A DNA stretch of 64,000 nucleotides from Teredinibacter purpureus (GTDB lineage Bacteria; Pseudomonadota; Gammaproteobacteria; Pseudomonadales; Cellvibrionaceae). The stretch is taken from NCBI RefSeq assembly GCF_014217335.1, contig NZ_CP060092.1, forward strand, positions 947,501 to 1,011,500. The letters run 5' to 3'. The notes beneath the pieces were generated by a model, which saw nothing but the letters and a program-made list of their open reading frames with translations, was not told where the DNA came from and made no database searches. Positions 8,948 to 19,309 of the stretch are shown in pieces. Position 1 is the stretch's first letter; each line of letters starts with the position of its first letter. The position numbers and the translations under genes were made by a program.

Positions 8948-10708
8948 ATGGTCGAGACGCCCGGAGGTGGTTACAAAGAAAAATACCTCAACGCCTTGGA
9001 TGATCAGGAGCGTCAACAGAAGCAATTTAATTTTCAGATGGAGTTACTCCGCAAAACCATTTCGCATCTTGGTGCCGCGTCGCAGGGTCTAGATAAAAAT
9101 CTGGATGCTACGTTGCTCTTGTTAAAGGAAAAGATGCGAGGCGGGTCTAGTCATCAGGTTATTGAACAGATGGAGCGTGTTCAGCAAGCGGTTGTAAATT
9201 TTGAACGTAATCGAGAGCAAGAGCAGCAGTTGATAGTGGATAAGCTGCGAGGCTTATTGCAGGTCTCATTAACGTTAAAATTACCTAAAGAACTACGCGA
9301 CAAAGTTAAAGGTTTCAGTAAAAATTTACAGGCTGCGCTGGTGAGCTATCGCGCCTACCCGCGTGTATTGGGTGAACTAACATTACTACAACAGTCGGCA
9401 TTAGAAGCGGCAATGAACCCATCATTGTCATTCTTTCAACGGATAAAGAGTGGCAGAACATTATCGCCTGAAGGCGACCAAGACCCCGAACCCCCAATTG
9501 GCAAAGCCGACGAAGCTAAATTTGCCGCCGAAAACCTGCAGCTCGCGCCCAACGAATCTGCACCCCTTGAGCATAATATTGCCCCTAGCCTCAGAGATGC
9601 GGGTGTTTCATCAAGCAGCGGCCACCTCCTAGAAGAAGATGGCTATGAGCAAGTGGCCACGCGCATTGCGTTGACCTTACGTGAGCTAATGGAAAACATT
9701 GAGCCCAATGATATTGTGCGCCATCGCGTCGATATGGTTCGCTCTCGAATTGAACGAGGCATGGATTGGTTTTCCCTTTCCGTAACGTTGGAAGATATTC
9801 GCGATATCCTCATGCAGCGCTATTTGGATGTTGATCGAGAATTTACCCAATACTTACAGGACGTCAATAAAGAACTTAGCACCATAAGTGGCGCGCTAGG
9901 TTTAGCGCTAGAACGTGAGGCCGAGGCGAATTCTGCCGCTACTGATTTGTCTGAAGCTGTTAGTGGTGAAGTGGATAAGATTCAAGAGTCCCTTAAAGAA
10001 TCCATCTCCATTGACGCGTTAAAAACGACGGTAAACTCCCATCTTGCGGTTATTCAGGACGCACTTACAGACTACAGCGACGTTCAGCAACGCAGCAGCG
10101 AATCGGTAACGGGCGAGCTTAGAAAATTACTCATTAAAGTAGAAGCGATAGAAGAAGAATCGTCAAAAACCAAAGAGCTGTTAGAAGAGGAACGATACCG
10201 TGCCACACATGATACGTTAACCGGCTTGCCCAATAGAGAAGCCTACAATGAGCGTGCGTTTCACGAGCTACAACGTTTTCAGCGCTATGGCCATTCGTTG
10301 GCAATAGCGGTATGCGATATTGACCATTTTAAAAAAATTAATGATTCTTTTGGCCATCAGGCGGGGGATAAGGTGCTTAAGCTTATTGCCCGTGTGGTGT
10401 CTACTCGGCTCCGAAAAGTCGATTTTGTTTCGCGCTATGGCGGTGAAGAATTCGTCATATTATTGCCAGAAACGAGCCCAGCGGAGGGTAAGAAGGCATT
10501 GGATAAAATTAGAAAAGTGGTGTCGAAAGCTGCCTTTCGGTTTAAAGATCGCCCCGTTAATATGACTATTTCATTTGGCATTACAGCGTTTATTAGCGAT
10601 GATTCGGTGGAGTCCGCTTTTGAGCGTGCAGACAAAGCACTTTATACCGCCAAAAACAGTGGCCGAAACTGCTGTGTTATCGCTGAAGCGGTTGAACCTG
10701 AGGCATAA
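8948..10708 (+). CDS. GGDEF diguanylate cyclase with long coiled-coil N-terminus
   Basis: A 586-residue predicted cytoplasmic cyclase making cyclic di-GMP. The C-terminal domain carries the active-site GGEEF and, five residues before it, the inhibitory I-site RxxD (RKVD), so product inhibition is expected. The N-terminal 400 residues are hydrophilic and helix-rich without a recognised sensor domain. I choose the ATG at 8948 over 8912 because AGGGA sits just upstream. It follows dsbA, as I recall in pseudomonads. Confidence 0.9.
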   Translation: MVETPGGGYKEKYLNALDDQERQQKQFNFQMELLRKTISHLGAASQGLDKNLDATLLLLKEKMRGGSSHQVIEQMERVQQAVVNFERNREQEQQLIVDKLRGLLQVSLTLKLPKELRDKVKGFSKNLQAALVSYRAYPRVLGELTLLQQSALEAAMNPSLSFFQRIKSGRTLSPEGDQDPEPPIGKADEAKFAAENLQLAPNESAPLEHNIAPSLRDAGVSSSSGHLLEEDGYEQVATRIALTLRELMENIEPNDIVRHRVDMVRSRIERGMDWFSLSVTLEDIRDILMQRYLDVDREFTQYLQDVNKELSTISGALGLALEREAEANSAATDLSEAVSGEVDKIQESLKESISIDALKTTVNSHLAVIQDALTDYSDVQQRSSESVTGELRKLLIKVEAIEEESSKTKELLEEERYRATHDTLTGLPNREAYNERAFHELQRFQRYGHSLAIAVCDIDHFKKINDSFGHQAGDKVLKLIARVVSTRLRKVDFVSRYGGEEFVILLPETSPAEGKKALDKIRKVVSKAAFRFKDRPVNMTISFGITAFISDDSVESAFERADKALYTAKNSGRNCCVIAEAVEPEA

Positions 10709-10750
10709 TAGGCGCCTAAGCTTTCTATTTAGTAGAGATACCGTCTGTCT

Positions 10751-11530
10751 ATGCGCTCAATGGCCACCGTTTATTATTGCGCAGCGGCGCATATTCCTGC
10801 TGCGACCGAGGATGACCTTAATCGTTATCTGGACCCTGCCGAACGAATGCGATACGAGCGCATGCAGGCAATGGTTGCGACGCGTTTTTTACACGGTAGA
10901 AAAATGGCAAAACAAGCCATTGCTGAATTTCTGACATTACCCCTTCCAAATGTTCGCTTTGAATACAGCGAAAATGGCAAGCCCTATATTCAGGGCCATC
11001 GCCATTGTCATTTCAATATATCCCATTGTGAAACGGCTATTGCAGTGGTGGTGAGTAATACCAATATAGGCATTGATGTTGAATCCATCGAGCGTCATAT
11101 CAGCCATCCACCGAAAAAGGCACTTATGCTGCCTTATACGGCACAATGGGTCCACGCCCAATCGGAGCCACGCGCTAAGGCCAAGACCTTTACGCTTCTG
11201 TGGACTCTTATGGAAAGCCAAGTAAAGCTCGCCGATAGCAGTATTTTTCGTGCGATTAAACGCCTAGCGATAGCATTAGAGCGGAAAGAGGGCCGCCAGC
11301 TGGCGAGGGTTGCAACCGATGTGTCACCGTACGGTAGTGGGTGTCAATGGCTCGCATTCGAAGGCCCTGTGCACGCCGCTGATCAAAAGGAAAAGCCTCC
11401 AGCAAAGGACATTGTAGCCCTAGCGTTCTATGAGCACCCGCGATGCTTAGTGTATCAATGGGTTGACAGAGGCCCAAATATTTTACTCGAGCCAGAATGG
11501 CTAGCGCATAGTGAAAGGTGTGATGCCTGA
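10751..11530 (+). CDS. 4'-phosphopantetheinyl transferase superfamily protein
   Basis: A 259-residue Sfp-type protein that would move phosphopantetheine from CoA to carrier proteins. Family motifs include FNISH and GIDVE (Mg-binding Asp and Glu). The third motif reads WTLMESQVK, so the Lys of the usual W(T/S)xKE(A/S) box is Met while the Glu and the last Lys remain. It might therefore be weak or inactive. No polyketide or peptide synthetase gene is nearby. Confidence 0.82.
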   Translation: MRSMATVYYCAAAHIPAATEDDLNRYLDPAERMRYERMQAMVATRFLHGRKMAKQAIAEFLTLPLPNVRFEYSENGKPYIQGHRHCHFNISHCETAIAVVVSNTNIGIDVESIERHISHPPKKALMLPYTAQWVHAQSEPRAKAKTFTLLWTLMESQVKLADSSIFRAIKRLAIALERKEGRQLARVATDVSPYGSGCQWLAFEGPVHAADQKEKPPAKDIVALAFYEHPRCLVYQWVDRGPNILLEPEWLAHSERCDA

Positions 11531-11567
11531 CTAATACGGGAGGCATCTAACGGTAGTGCTATTCTGG

Positions 11568-11963
11568 TTATTTATCCAAAAGTTGCGCGATATGGCTTAG
11601 AAGTTCATCTTCATCAACCGGCTTAGTCAGCAATCCATCGACACCACTCGCCACAATAGCCTCGCGCTCGCCTTGCACAGCGTGAGCGGTAAGCGCCAGC
11701 ACGGGAATATGTTTTAGGTGAGGTGAATTTCTAATTTTACGCGTTGCTTCTTTGCCGTCCATACCGGGCAACGAAATATCCATCAAAATCAAATCGTAAG
11801 AGTTAGTCTCTAGCAGCTCGAGACCCTCTTCTGCCGATTCGACGCAGGTTACGTTAAACCCCTCGTCTTCCAATATCCAAGTCGCCAACTGCTGATTGTC
11901 AGGATTGTCCTCAACAATCAATACGTTGGTAGGCTGTTCTAGAGCAGATGCAGACATAAACAT
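11568..11963 (-). CDS. single-domain response regulator (CheY-like receiver)
   Basis: A 131-residue stand-alone receiver. It has the acidic pair in VEDN, the phospho-acceptor Asp in LILMDISLP (D62), the Thr in LALTA and the Lys in TKPV. No output domain or adjacent kinase is present. The start could also be the ATG at 11957. Confidence 0.88.
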   Translation of the reverse strand: MFMSASALEQPTNVLIVEDNPDNQQLATWILEDEGFNVTCVESAEEGLELLETNSYDLILMDISLPGMDGKEATRKIRNSPHLKHIPVLALTAHAVQGEREAIVASGVDGLLTKPVDEDELLSHIAQLLDK

Positions 11964-12786
11964 AACTTCTAATTAAACAAAAACGTGTCATTAAGCATAG
12001 ATTACCGTGGCAGCATTTGCCGGTTGTCGATGCTACAAAATACGGTGCGGCGGGTGTTAGTCTTAAAAACCAACTCGCTCGAACGTATTACCAGAAGTAT
12101 ATGAAACAATTATAGAAAACCAGAACCTATTTAAACGAATTGAGTGACACAATCACGCGCGCTTACGCGCGTAACTCGAGAATGTAAAAAAGGGGTATTG
12201 CGAAGTGCCAGCACGCTCGAAATACACCGGAGGTCTGTAAGGGCAATAGGTGGGCATAAACGGCTAACCACAATGAATAATCAACAGAATGCATTCAGCG
12301 TAAAACGGTCTCTGGTTGTCAAGTGGCTGGCTTTAGCATGACCATTTACCGGTGGTGGCTTTTAACAAATGCATGGAGCAAGCAATGTTGCTGCCATGCA
12401 CTGCCGAAAGCTCTGAAACGTGCTACCTTGCTGCTTGCATTAACCGTTCATACTCGCAGCTAGGTAAGCTAAGTGCCGTATTATTGATTATTGTGATGCG
12501 GTATGCTGATCGAAATTTTTCAACAGTATAATAAAACGTCGGTTCTACGAGCTTGAAATTATTTATAATTGTTCGTATTACGATAATTCGTATGAGCGTT
12601 ATTCTGCTAGCGGTAGAACGCACTGCTCAACACGTTAAGTTCTATAAAAAATAATTGCTCTAGCTCAAGTGATCGAGCCACTAAAAATAATACGCGAATA
12701 TCGTGGCTGTAAAACAGGCCCAAATAGTGAAACATTAACGACGTATTCAACCAATAAACAATGCTTCTATCGATAGAGAAATAACA
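11964..12786. other. 823-bp intergenic region, no supported gene
   Basis: Only short open frames of atypical composition occur here. A small inverted repeat (CGCGCGCTTACGCGCG) lies at about 12157-12172. I see nothing else to annotate. Confidence 0.5.
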
Positions 12787-14193
12787 ATGAAAAATGGATT
12801 AAAAATTGGACTAATAGCGGTTGTAGTTATCGCCATAAGCTCGCTTTCGGCGTGTATTTCACCCGAGCGATATCGTACCGATTACAGCGTATGTTCATCG
12901 GCAAACCCCCAGGAAGAATGTCAAACAAATGCCATACAAAAATCGATTGATTCAAGCGGTGGTAACGAAGATTACACCCTTGGATTTATTGAATTTGATG
13001 ATCAAGGGCAGCTGTGGGACAGAGCGCAAATGGATTCGGTCCTTACCCAAGTTGCTATCGATGCCGCCGATCAGGATGTACTCGCCGTGGTGTTTGTGCA
13101 CGGGTGGAAGCACAGCGCAAAAGCCAACGACGACAACATCACCAATTTCCGAGGCACACTGCGAAACCTGAGCGCTATGGAATCGGCCATTAGTGCCGCC
13201 AGTAATATCCCAGCACGAAAAGTAGTGGGTATCTATTTGGGTTGGAGAGGTGGCTCAATCAAAATGCCGGTGGTAGAAGAGCTTAGCTTTTGGAATCGTA
13301 AAGAAACGGCCCATAAAGTGGGCTATGGCGGTACCACAGAGGTTCTAGCACGGCTAGACGAATTGCGTAGAACCAAACGCGCAATGGCAAAATTAGATAA
13401 CAAAAATAGTAATACTCGCTTAGTTGTCATTGGCCATAGTTTCGGTGGGGCCGTTGTCTACTCGGCATTAAGCGAAATATTGGAATATGGTTTTATCCAT
13501 ACAGAAGGCCCAGATGCCATCGCAAGTGACACCATCGGGTTTGCCGATTTGGTCGTACTCATTAACCCTGCGTTCGAAGCCCAGCGTTACGCCAACCTCG
13601 CTGAAATGTCGACAGAACGCGGCAGCTATTTCCCCGGCCAATTACCAGTACTCGCCATATTAACCTCAGAGTCTGATTTGGCGACCAAAGTAGCGTTCCC
13701 AGCGGGGCGTTGGTTCTCAACAATGTTTGAGCGAGAGCGAGAGGTTGAGCGTTTTAATCCAGTATTGCAGCAGCCATACGTAATCGACCAAGGTAAGGCA
13801 AATGTTACCGCGGTAGGGCATTTTGATATCTTCCGCACGCATTACCTTAGCTCAGAAACCGCGCGATCAATGGATGCAGAAACAATAGAGCAGCAGTGGA
13901 AATTTAACCTTGATGACGAAGTTAAGTTATTCCTAGCGGCGAGCGATAGCTGGGAGAACGATCACCCTAGCAGCGTTATACCCTTTAAGGGCTCTACCCT
14001 GACACGTACTGAAGATTCTGCAGGTCGAAATCCATACCTCAATATTCGTGTTGATGAGCATCTTATTCCCAACCACAACGATATTTACGATCCGCGAATA
14101 GAAAGTTTTATTCAGCAATTAATTATGATCTCGTCGCAGCGTGGCCCGCTTGACGAAAGACGGTCATTAAGACCTGATGCACCTGCGGAATAA
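12787..14193 (+). CDS. alpha/beta hydrolase lipoprotein
   Basis: A 468-residue predicted lipoprotein (lipobox LSAC, C23) with an alpha/beta hydrolase core: VVFVHGWKHS is the oxyanion-hole strand and GHSFGG (Ser218) the nucleophile elbow. A candidate late histidine lies in VGHFDIF. It resembles lipase/esterase-like proteins of unknown substrate. A second hydrolase gene follows after 64 bases, suggesting an operon. Confidence 0.75.
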   Translation: MKNGLKIGLIAVVVIAISSLSACISPERYRTDYSVCSSANPQEECQTNAIQKSIDSSGGNEDYTLGFIEFDDQGQLWDRAQMDSVLTQVAIDAADQDVLAVVFVHGWKHSAKANDDNITNFRGTLRNLSAMESAISAASNIPARKVVGIYLGWRGGSIKMPVVEELSFWNRKETAHKVGYGGTTEVLARLDELRRTKRAMAKLDNKNSNTRLVVIGHSFGGAVVYSALSEILEYGFIHTEGPDAIASDTIGFADLVVLINPAFEAQRYANLAEMSTERGSYFPGQLPVLAILTSESDLATKVAFPAGRWFSTMFEREREVERFNPVLQQPYVIDQGKANVTAVGHFDIFRTHYLSSETARSMDAETIEQQWKFNLDDEVKLFLAASDSWENDHPSSVIPFKGSTLTRTEDSAGRNPYLNIRVDEHLIPNHNDIYDPRIESFIQQLIMISSQRGPLDERRSLRPDAPAE

Positions 14194-14257
14194 ATGTCAT
14201 CGGTAAATAAGTGTAATTACAGACTATAAAAATGCAAAAGAAAACGGACGATGGTCG

Positions 14258-14968
14258 ATGAAGTGTTATAGCTATTGGTGCGTTTTCTTGTTTTTATTGA
14301 TGGCGACTCATGCGCGTGCAGAGTGCATCATCCTTCTGCACGGGTTAGCGCGAACAGACTCGTCAATGCACACACTCGAAAAGCATCTCAAACAATCCGG
14401 TTATCAAACCATTAATCAACCTTACGCTTCTAGAAGCGCCAGCATCGTAGCGCTTTCCGAAAGTGCAATAACTCAGGCTGTTGCACAATGTACAGAAGAT
14501 ACAAAAATTAACTTTGTGACCCATTCTTTAGGCGGAATATTAGTGCGGCAGTATCTGGCGAAAAACACGCTTAAGCGTTTACATCGTGTCGTTATGTTGG
14601 GGCCACCCAATAAAGGTAGTGAAGTTGTTGATAAACTGAAAATGCTGCCAGGCTATAGTTTTATCAATGGCAAAGCAGGCCAAGAACTTGGGACAGAAAG
14701 TGACAGTGTACCCAATAGCCTAGGTCCGGTTACCTTTAAACTGGGCGTCATAGCGGGCAATCGTAGCATCAACCTGATTTTATCTTGGCTAATACCTGGC
14801 GAAGACGATGGAAAAGTGTCAATAATAAACACCAAAGTAGAGGGCATGAGTGATCATATTGTACTGCCCGTTACCCATACTTTTATGATGAAAAATAAAC
14901 AGGTAATAGCCCAAACCATTCACTACATTCAGCATGGCTACTTTAAAAAAATGTCGGTAACGAATTAA
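14258..14968 (+). CDS. secreted alpha/beta hydrolase (lipase-like)
   Basis: A 236-residue exported hydrolase. It has a signal peptide ending near HARA, the ILLHGLARTDSSM oxyanion strand, the nucleophile elbow THSLGG (Ser90) and a catalytic His candidate in LPVTHTFMM. It belongs with small lipase/PGAP1-like hydrolases. Downstream of the lipoprotein hydrolase and probably cotranscribed. Confidence 0.78.
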   Translation: MKCYSYWCVFLFLLMATHARAECIILLHGLARTDSSMHTLEKHLKQSGYQTINQPYASRSASIVALSESAITQAVAQCTEDTKINFVTHSLGGILVRQYLAKNTLKRLHRVVMLGPPNKGSEVVDKLKMLPGYSFINGKAGQELGTESDSVPNSLGPVTFKLGVIAGNRSINLILSWLIPGEDDGKVSIINTKVEGMSDHIVLPVTHTFMMKNKQVIAQTIHYIQHGYFKKMSVTN

Positions 14969-15509
14969 AACAGTATTGTCGACTCAATAGAGTTAAGACC
15001 ACTGTTTAACCTTACATAACACCGCCTAAAAGTGACGCGGTGTACCATGCGAAAGAGATGGGTTTAAAAATGGTTAGTATCGGTTTATTTCCCTGTTAAC
15101 ACCCGCTGCTATGGGCCAACATTAGCGTGCAACAAAATATGCCATTACTAACGCGTTATACGAAAAGCCAGTTTCTATTCAATTGCTAACAAAAAAGGCG
15201 CACGTTCAGCGCCGTCCTACGCACTACAATAATAGAAAGTCTGAGCGCATTAAAGTGCCGGAGATGGCGTTTTCACGCCAGTACTTTGTTGCTATACCTA
15301 CAGACGTACTGTACTCGCCAGCCAAAGGAGATTGCCACCGGCCTATTGAATGCGAGTGTCTAGCCCGCATAATGCTCGCTAAAAAACAACCTAGCAGGCA
15401 TTGTAAACCGGCTAACATATAGGGATGATAGCGCCCTGTGAAATCGCGCCCGCATGGCATAATTTCACAGTACCCACAGGCCCTATAGTAAAAATTGAAC
15501 GGAAATTAA
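14969..15509. other. 541-bp intergenic region, no supported gene
   Basis: Open frames of 78-79 codons occur on both strands near 15183-15460 but neither has a ribosome site or familiar sequence. Nothing else is evident. Confidence 0.45.
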
Positions 15510-16703
15510 ATGAAAGTTGATGTCATTGTTTTGGGCGCTGGTGCAGCCGGCTTAATGTGCGCGGCTACCGCAGGTAAGCGCGGTCGTAGTGTGTTGGTGC
15601 TGGACCATGCGAACAAGCCGGGTAAAAAAATACTCATGTCGGGTGGTGGGCGGTGCAACTTTACGAATATGGACGTAACCCCCGATAACTATTTATCGGA
15701 TAATGCGCATTTTTGTAAATCGGCCCTAAGTCGATACACACAATGGCATTTTATCGAGCTTGTCACCCAGCACGGCATCGCCTATCACGATAAAGGCGAG
15801 GGGCAATTATTTTGCGATAATAAGGCCAGCGATATTCTTAATTGTCTACTAAAAGAATGTGAGGCAGCGGGTGTAACGGCGCAAACCCACACAGAAATAG
15901 AACGCGTCGAAAAAAACGCACAGGGCTTCACTGTAGAAACAAAACGTGGCGATTACCAATGCGAAAGCGTTGTTGTGGCAACCGGCGGCCTCTCTATTCC
16001 AACCATGGGCGCTACGGGGTTTGGGTACACACTCGCCGAGCAGTTTGGGTTGAAAGTAAAACCGCGAACCGCCTCATTGGTGCCGTTCACGTTATCGGGA
16101 CACTGGCAAGACCTCACGGCACCGCTATCGGGCGTATCGTTGCGTGCCTGCGTTTCAAGCGATCGCAAAAGTTTTACCGATGAGCTGCTCTTCACTCACC
16201 GGGGGCTTAGTGGCCCTGTCATCTTACAAATTTCAAATTATTGGGCACTCGGTGAAAAAATTACAATAGATTTCCTGCCCGCCGAGAATCTTACCGAACT
16301 AATGGCTGGCTGGCGAAAAAATAACGGTAAACAAGAACTCAAAAATCTATTGGCCACAAAAATACCAAAACGTTTCGTACAAATGTGGCTTGACGCAACC
16401 CACAATGCGCGTGACCCGATTAAAAGCAAAACTATTGCTGAATATACAACCGCAGATATAGAACGCTTAACCGAGTATTTCCACCGATGGGACGTAAAAC
16501 CCTCAGGAACGGAAGGCTATAGAACCGCTGAGGTAACACTTGGCGGTATCGACACGGACGAGATTTCATCTAAAACGTTCGAGGCCAAAAATATACAAGG
16601 CTTATATTTTATAGGCGAAGTACTTGATGTTACGGGTTGGTTAGGCGGCTTTAATTTTCAGTGGGCTTGGGCGAGTGGATGGTGCGCGGGCGAGGTTGCC
16701 TAA
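15510..16703 (+). CDS. HI0933/YhiN family FAD-dependent oxidoreductase
   Basis: A 397-residue flavoprotein of the HI0933/BaiN family. The FAD dinucleotide motif GAGAAGLMCA opens the protein, followed by the family box GGGRCNFTN, and the end carries GEVLDVTGWLGGFNFQWA, the second FAD contact region. The physiological substrate of the family is uncertain. Confidence 0.92.
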   Translation: MKVDVIVLGAGAAGLMCAATAGKRGRSVLVLDHANKPGKKILMSGGGRCNFTNMDVTPDNYLSDNAHFCKSALSRYTQWHFIELVTQHGIAYHDKGEGQLFCDNKASDILNCLLKECEAAGVTAQTHTEIERVEKNAQGFTVETKRGDYQCESVVVATGGLSIPTMGATGFGYTLAEQFGLKVKPRTASLVPFTLSGHWQDLTAPLSGVSLRACVSSDRKSFTDELLFTHRGLSGPVILQISNYWALGEKITIDFLPAENLTELMAGWRKNNGKQELKNLLATKIPKRFVQMWLDATHNARDPIKSKTIAEYTTADIERLTEYFHRWDVKPSGTEGYRTAEVTLGGIDTDEISSKTFEAKNIQGLYFIGEVLDVTGWLGGFNFQWAWASGWCAGEVA

Positions 16704-16718
16704 GAGATAAACAGGTGT

Positions 16719-16745
16719 AAAGTGCAGTTGTGGCCCTGCACTTTA
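16719..16745 (+). terminator. possible terminator hairpin
   Basis: Stem AAAGTGCAG / CTGCACTTT just after the flavoprotein gene; the T run is short, so termination is only plausible. Confidence 0.4.
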
Positions 16746-16815
16746 GTTGTGGCATACAAGCCGCTATCAGGCCAAAAATAGCTATCGTTATTTTCGGTAA
16801 GAAAAAATAATTGTG

Positions 16816-17088
16816 TTACTCTTTTTTATCGAGGTTAGTAACTTTAACGGTTGCGGCTTTGGTTATGGTGCTAACCTTGGTTGTGGCGATGAGTGTCTTA
16901 TCAACGCCGTAAGCATAAAAAAGCTTATACACAAGCGATTTCTTGTTCTGCTTAGTTTCAAGTATTAGGTTCTCTCTATCAATTTCCGATAAATCATATG
17001 CCTTTAATGCTTCTCGTGTAGCTTGCTGAGAGAGCGTATAGAACTCCGAATAAATTTCAGCCGTCATCGCGTCTTGGTCTAATGTCAT
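16816..17088 (-). CDS. hypothetical protein
   Basis: A 90-residue soluble protein not recognised. It is hydrophilic, with a helical N-terminal half and a Thr/Lys/Val-rich C-terminus. It has normal codon use and lies alone between the flavoprotein gene and a gap. Confidence 0.5.
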   Translation of the reverse strand: MTLDQDAMTAEIYSEFYTLSQQATREALKAYDLSEIDRENLILETKQNKKSLVYKLFYAYGVDKTLIATTKVSTITKAATVKVTNLDKKE

Positions 17089-17395
17089 ACTAAACTCTAA
17101 CTTTGTAATAAAAATAATTATAAGGAAGCCAATCTGGTGGAATAACCCGCAACCCAGAGAGAAAGTTCTCTAGCATTATCCCACAGATACACGTAATAGC
17201 TTAACGGAGTTGACGTCGCAACAATAGAACATTATGACCGACTTACAGTATTCCAACCACTACACGGTACTTTTAGGGTGATACTCAATGCTTGTCTGTA
17301 AGCTCGGGATTAACGGCCCCTATGATCACAGTGGTGACTAAGCGATGCCAATTATGGGATGAGCTAATACGCCTGATGGCTTGGCCTACTCACCG

Positions 17396-17869
17396 CTATA
17401 ATGAAAATAACCAGCCAACCTGAAAAAAAGATGCCAGACCAGAGGAAGAGTTGTCACTTCCATAGCCTATACCAGGCTCAAGATAAAAAGTGCCGAACTG
17501 AAACGTTGTACTAACGCCAAAATATTTAAATTTGTCCCTCGTATTGTAAGAATCAATGACTCTTAGGTTGTTATTCGAGACCAAATACATATCGTGTTCA
17601 TCGGAACGCGACATGCCCGCAATAATCTGTGCTGAACGAAAATAACGACTTTCACTCTTATAAAAACTGAACCCGCCTTCAACGCCATAGGCGTCACCCC
17701 AGTAAAAACCACTTACCTGAATAGGTAGACCATTAAGCTCCTTCTTTACAACAACATTTAAAAGGGCAGGAGAGCCCAAATTAAAACCTATCTCTGTCTT
17801 GTTTGCATCGCCAAAACAAAAGCTTGACGAAAGAGCTAACAAAACCCGCAAACCCCATTTTCTAAACAT
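17396..17869 (-). CDS. putative small outer-membrane beta-barrel protein
   Basis: A 157-residue protein with a signal peptide (RVLLALSSSFCFGDA) and alternating aromatic/glycine strands such as VEGGFSFYKS, FGVSTTFQFG and LEPGIGYG, consistent with a small porin-like barrel. No named family is recognised. Confidence 0.55.
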   Translation of the reverse strand: MFRKWGLRVLLALSSSFCFGDANKTEIGFNLGSPALLNVVVKKELNGLPIQVSGFYWGDAYGVEGGFSFYKSESRYFRSAQIIAGMSRSDEHDMYLVSNNNLRVIDSYNTRDKFKYFGVSTTFQFGTFYLEPGIGYGSDNSSSGLASFFQVGWLFSL

Positions 17870-18498
17870 CCACTATTCCTTCTCTATTCAATACCAAAAC
17901 AGAATTTTGCCACATAGAGCCACTATGAGGATGTGTCTTGTCTTACATTTCGATTAACACGTGCGAAAACAACGTAGCGAGCGCCCGAGTGCGGATTAAT
18001 AGGGCAAAAGCGGCATTCACTCCATGAAAGTATTAACCCGCGGAACGATAACACCCTTTCTCGTTAAAATGCGTGAAAAACGCCTGCGCGCAATACCTAT
18101 CATGTAGGCATTCTACAGGGTATCGGCACTTTGGTTGAGCCCAACGACATCGGTATCGCTATCCGTACTAGGCTCTTCTATCCATTTGTCAAACCGTGGA
18201 AGAGTGTTAACCAAATAGGTAAAAACGCGTAAGTGGTACAGCCATTATCATGCGACACCTGAAGTACTGAGTATTGTCGTATGCCTGCAGCTTTTTCCTT
18301 GAAGGGCTTCTGTCGCCTAAAGCCGAATTATTGTGATTAAATTATCTTTCGTGACTTATTTAGCAAAAATTTAGTGATTCTTAAGGACATTAGTCTGGCG
18401 TTTATCGATATTGGTCAAATGCCGTGGTGATGTGAAAGCGTACTTTAGTAATGGGCACAATGCTAAAGGCGACATTATAAATAAAGGAGCGATTACGA
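17870..18498. other. 629-bp intergenic region, no supported gene
   Basis: No plausible coding frame or strong terminator was found. The last bases hold the AAGGAG ribosome site of the next gene. Confidence 0.45.
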
Positions 18499-19176
18499 GT
18501 GACCAAAACATACAGGTTCTTTTTACTCTTTGTTGCCGCGGCGTCGTTTGTAGGTGGCATGCAAATGGATGACTGGCATGCGAACCCTGATAACGAGACA
18601 AGTATAGGCGAGGTCATTTGTTTGCCCGAAATACCCCCAATAATTAACGCGAAAGAGATTGATTACGCTGATCAACACACAGCATTGCCCGAGTGTTCGG
18701 AAAGTGTATTGCCGGCGGAACTAAACATTGAAGGTGACAGCGGTAGCGCTATTGAAGCGCAGCTGGCCTATCTCAACATGCAAGCGAGTGTTAACAACTA
18801 TGACCGCTGGGTGGAATCACACGCCGCTAAGGCTGCACAATTTATTGTCGCCGACGCAATGCAGAAAAATTTTAATGAGGAAGACGTCGAACCAGATTGG
18901 TCGTACCGAGAGGAGTTAAACGTTACGGATATGTTCTATGAAAGCGACGAGTTGGAGGGGTTAGCATTGTTAGAGGTTGAATGCCGAAAAACCCAGTGTC
19001 GTGTAACGGTAGCGGCCAACAATATAGCGCAAGCCAATGAGATAGTCGCCCGAGTATCCAATGGGTTTGCAAGCGAGAATGATTATCGTCAGTTGGTGGC
19101 CGCGCCAAGCCACGAAAAAAGGGCAACAACACTATATATTTCCCGAGATAGTGATGGGTTTAAATTCGACGAGTAA
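18499..19176 (+). CDS. hypothetical membrane-anchored or exported protein
   Basis: A 225-residue protein with an N-terminal hydrophobic segment (YRFFLLFVAAASFVGGM). The start is GTG, supported by AAGGAG ten bases upstream. Residues around 155-165 read LEVECRKTQCRVTVA, a Cys pair that may form a disulfide in the periplasm. Not recognised. Confidence 0.6.
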   Translation: MTKTYRFFLLFVAAASFVGGMQMDDWHANPDNETSIGEVICLPEIPPIINAKEIDYADQHTALPECSESVLPAELNIEGDSGSAIEAQLAYLNMQASVNNYDRWVESHAAKAAQFIVADAMQKNFNEEDVEPDWSYREELNVTDMFYESDELEGLALLEVECRKTQCRVTVAANNIAQANEIVARVSNGFASENDYRQLVAAPSHEKRATTLYISRDSDGFKFDE

Positions 19177-19309
19177 CGGTTGTACGTTACGGCTAACAAT
19201 GGATGTTAGTCATTCTAGAGTGCAAAGAGCAGTATTTCTTTGAAAATATTTATAGATGCAAACGGAACACGCATAGATAAATAATTAATTATTATAACTG
19301 GAGAGCAAT

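Noticed and set aside
12144..12341. 65-codon frame in the gap after the receiver gene
   Set aside because: Unusual composition, no ribosome site and no recognisable features.
15183..15460. Overlapping 79- and 78-codon frames on opposite strands
   Set aside because: Neither has start signals or family resemblance; probably chance openness.
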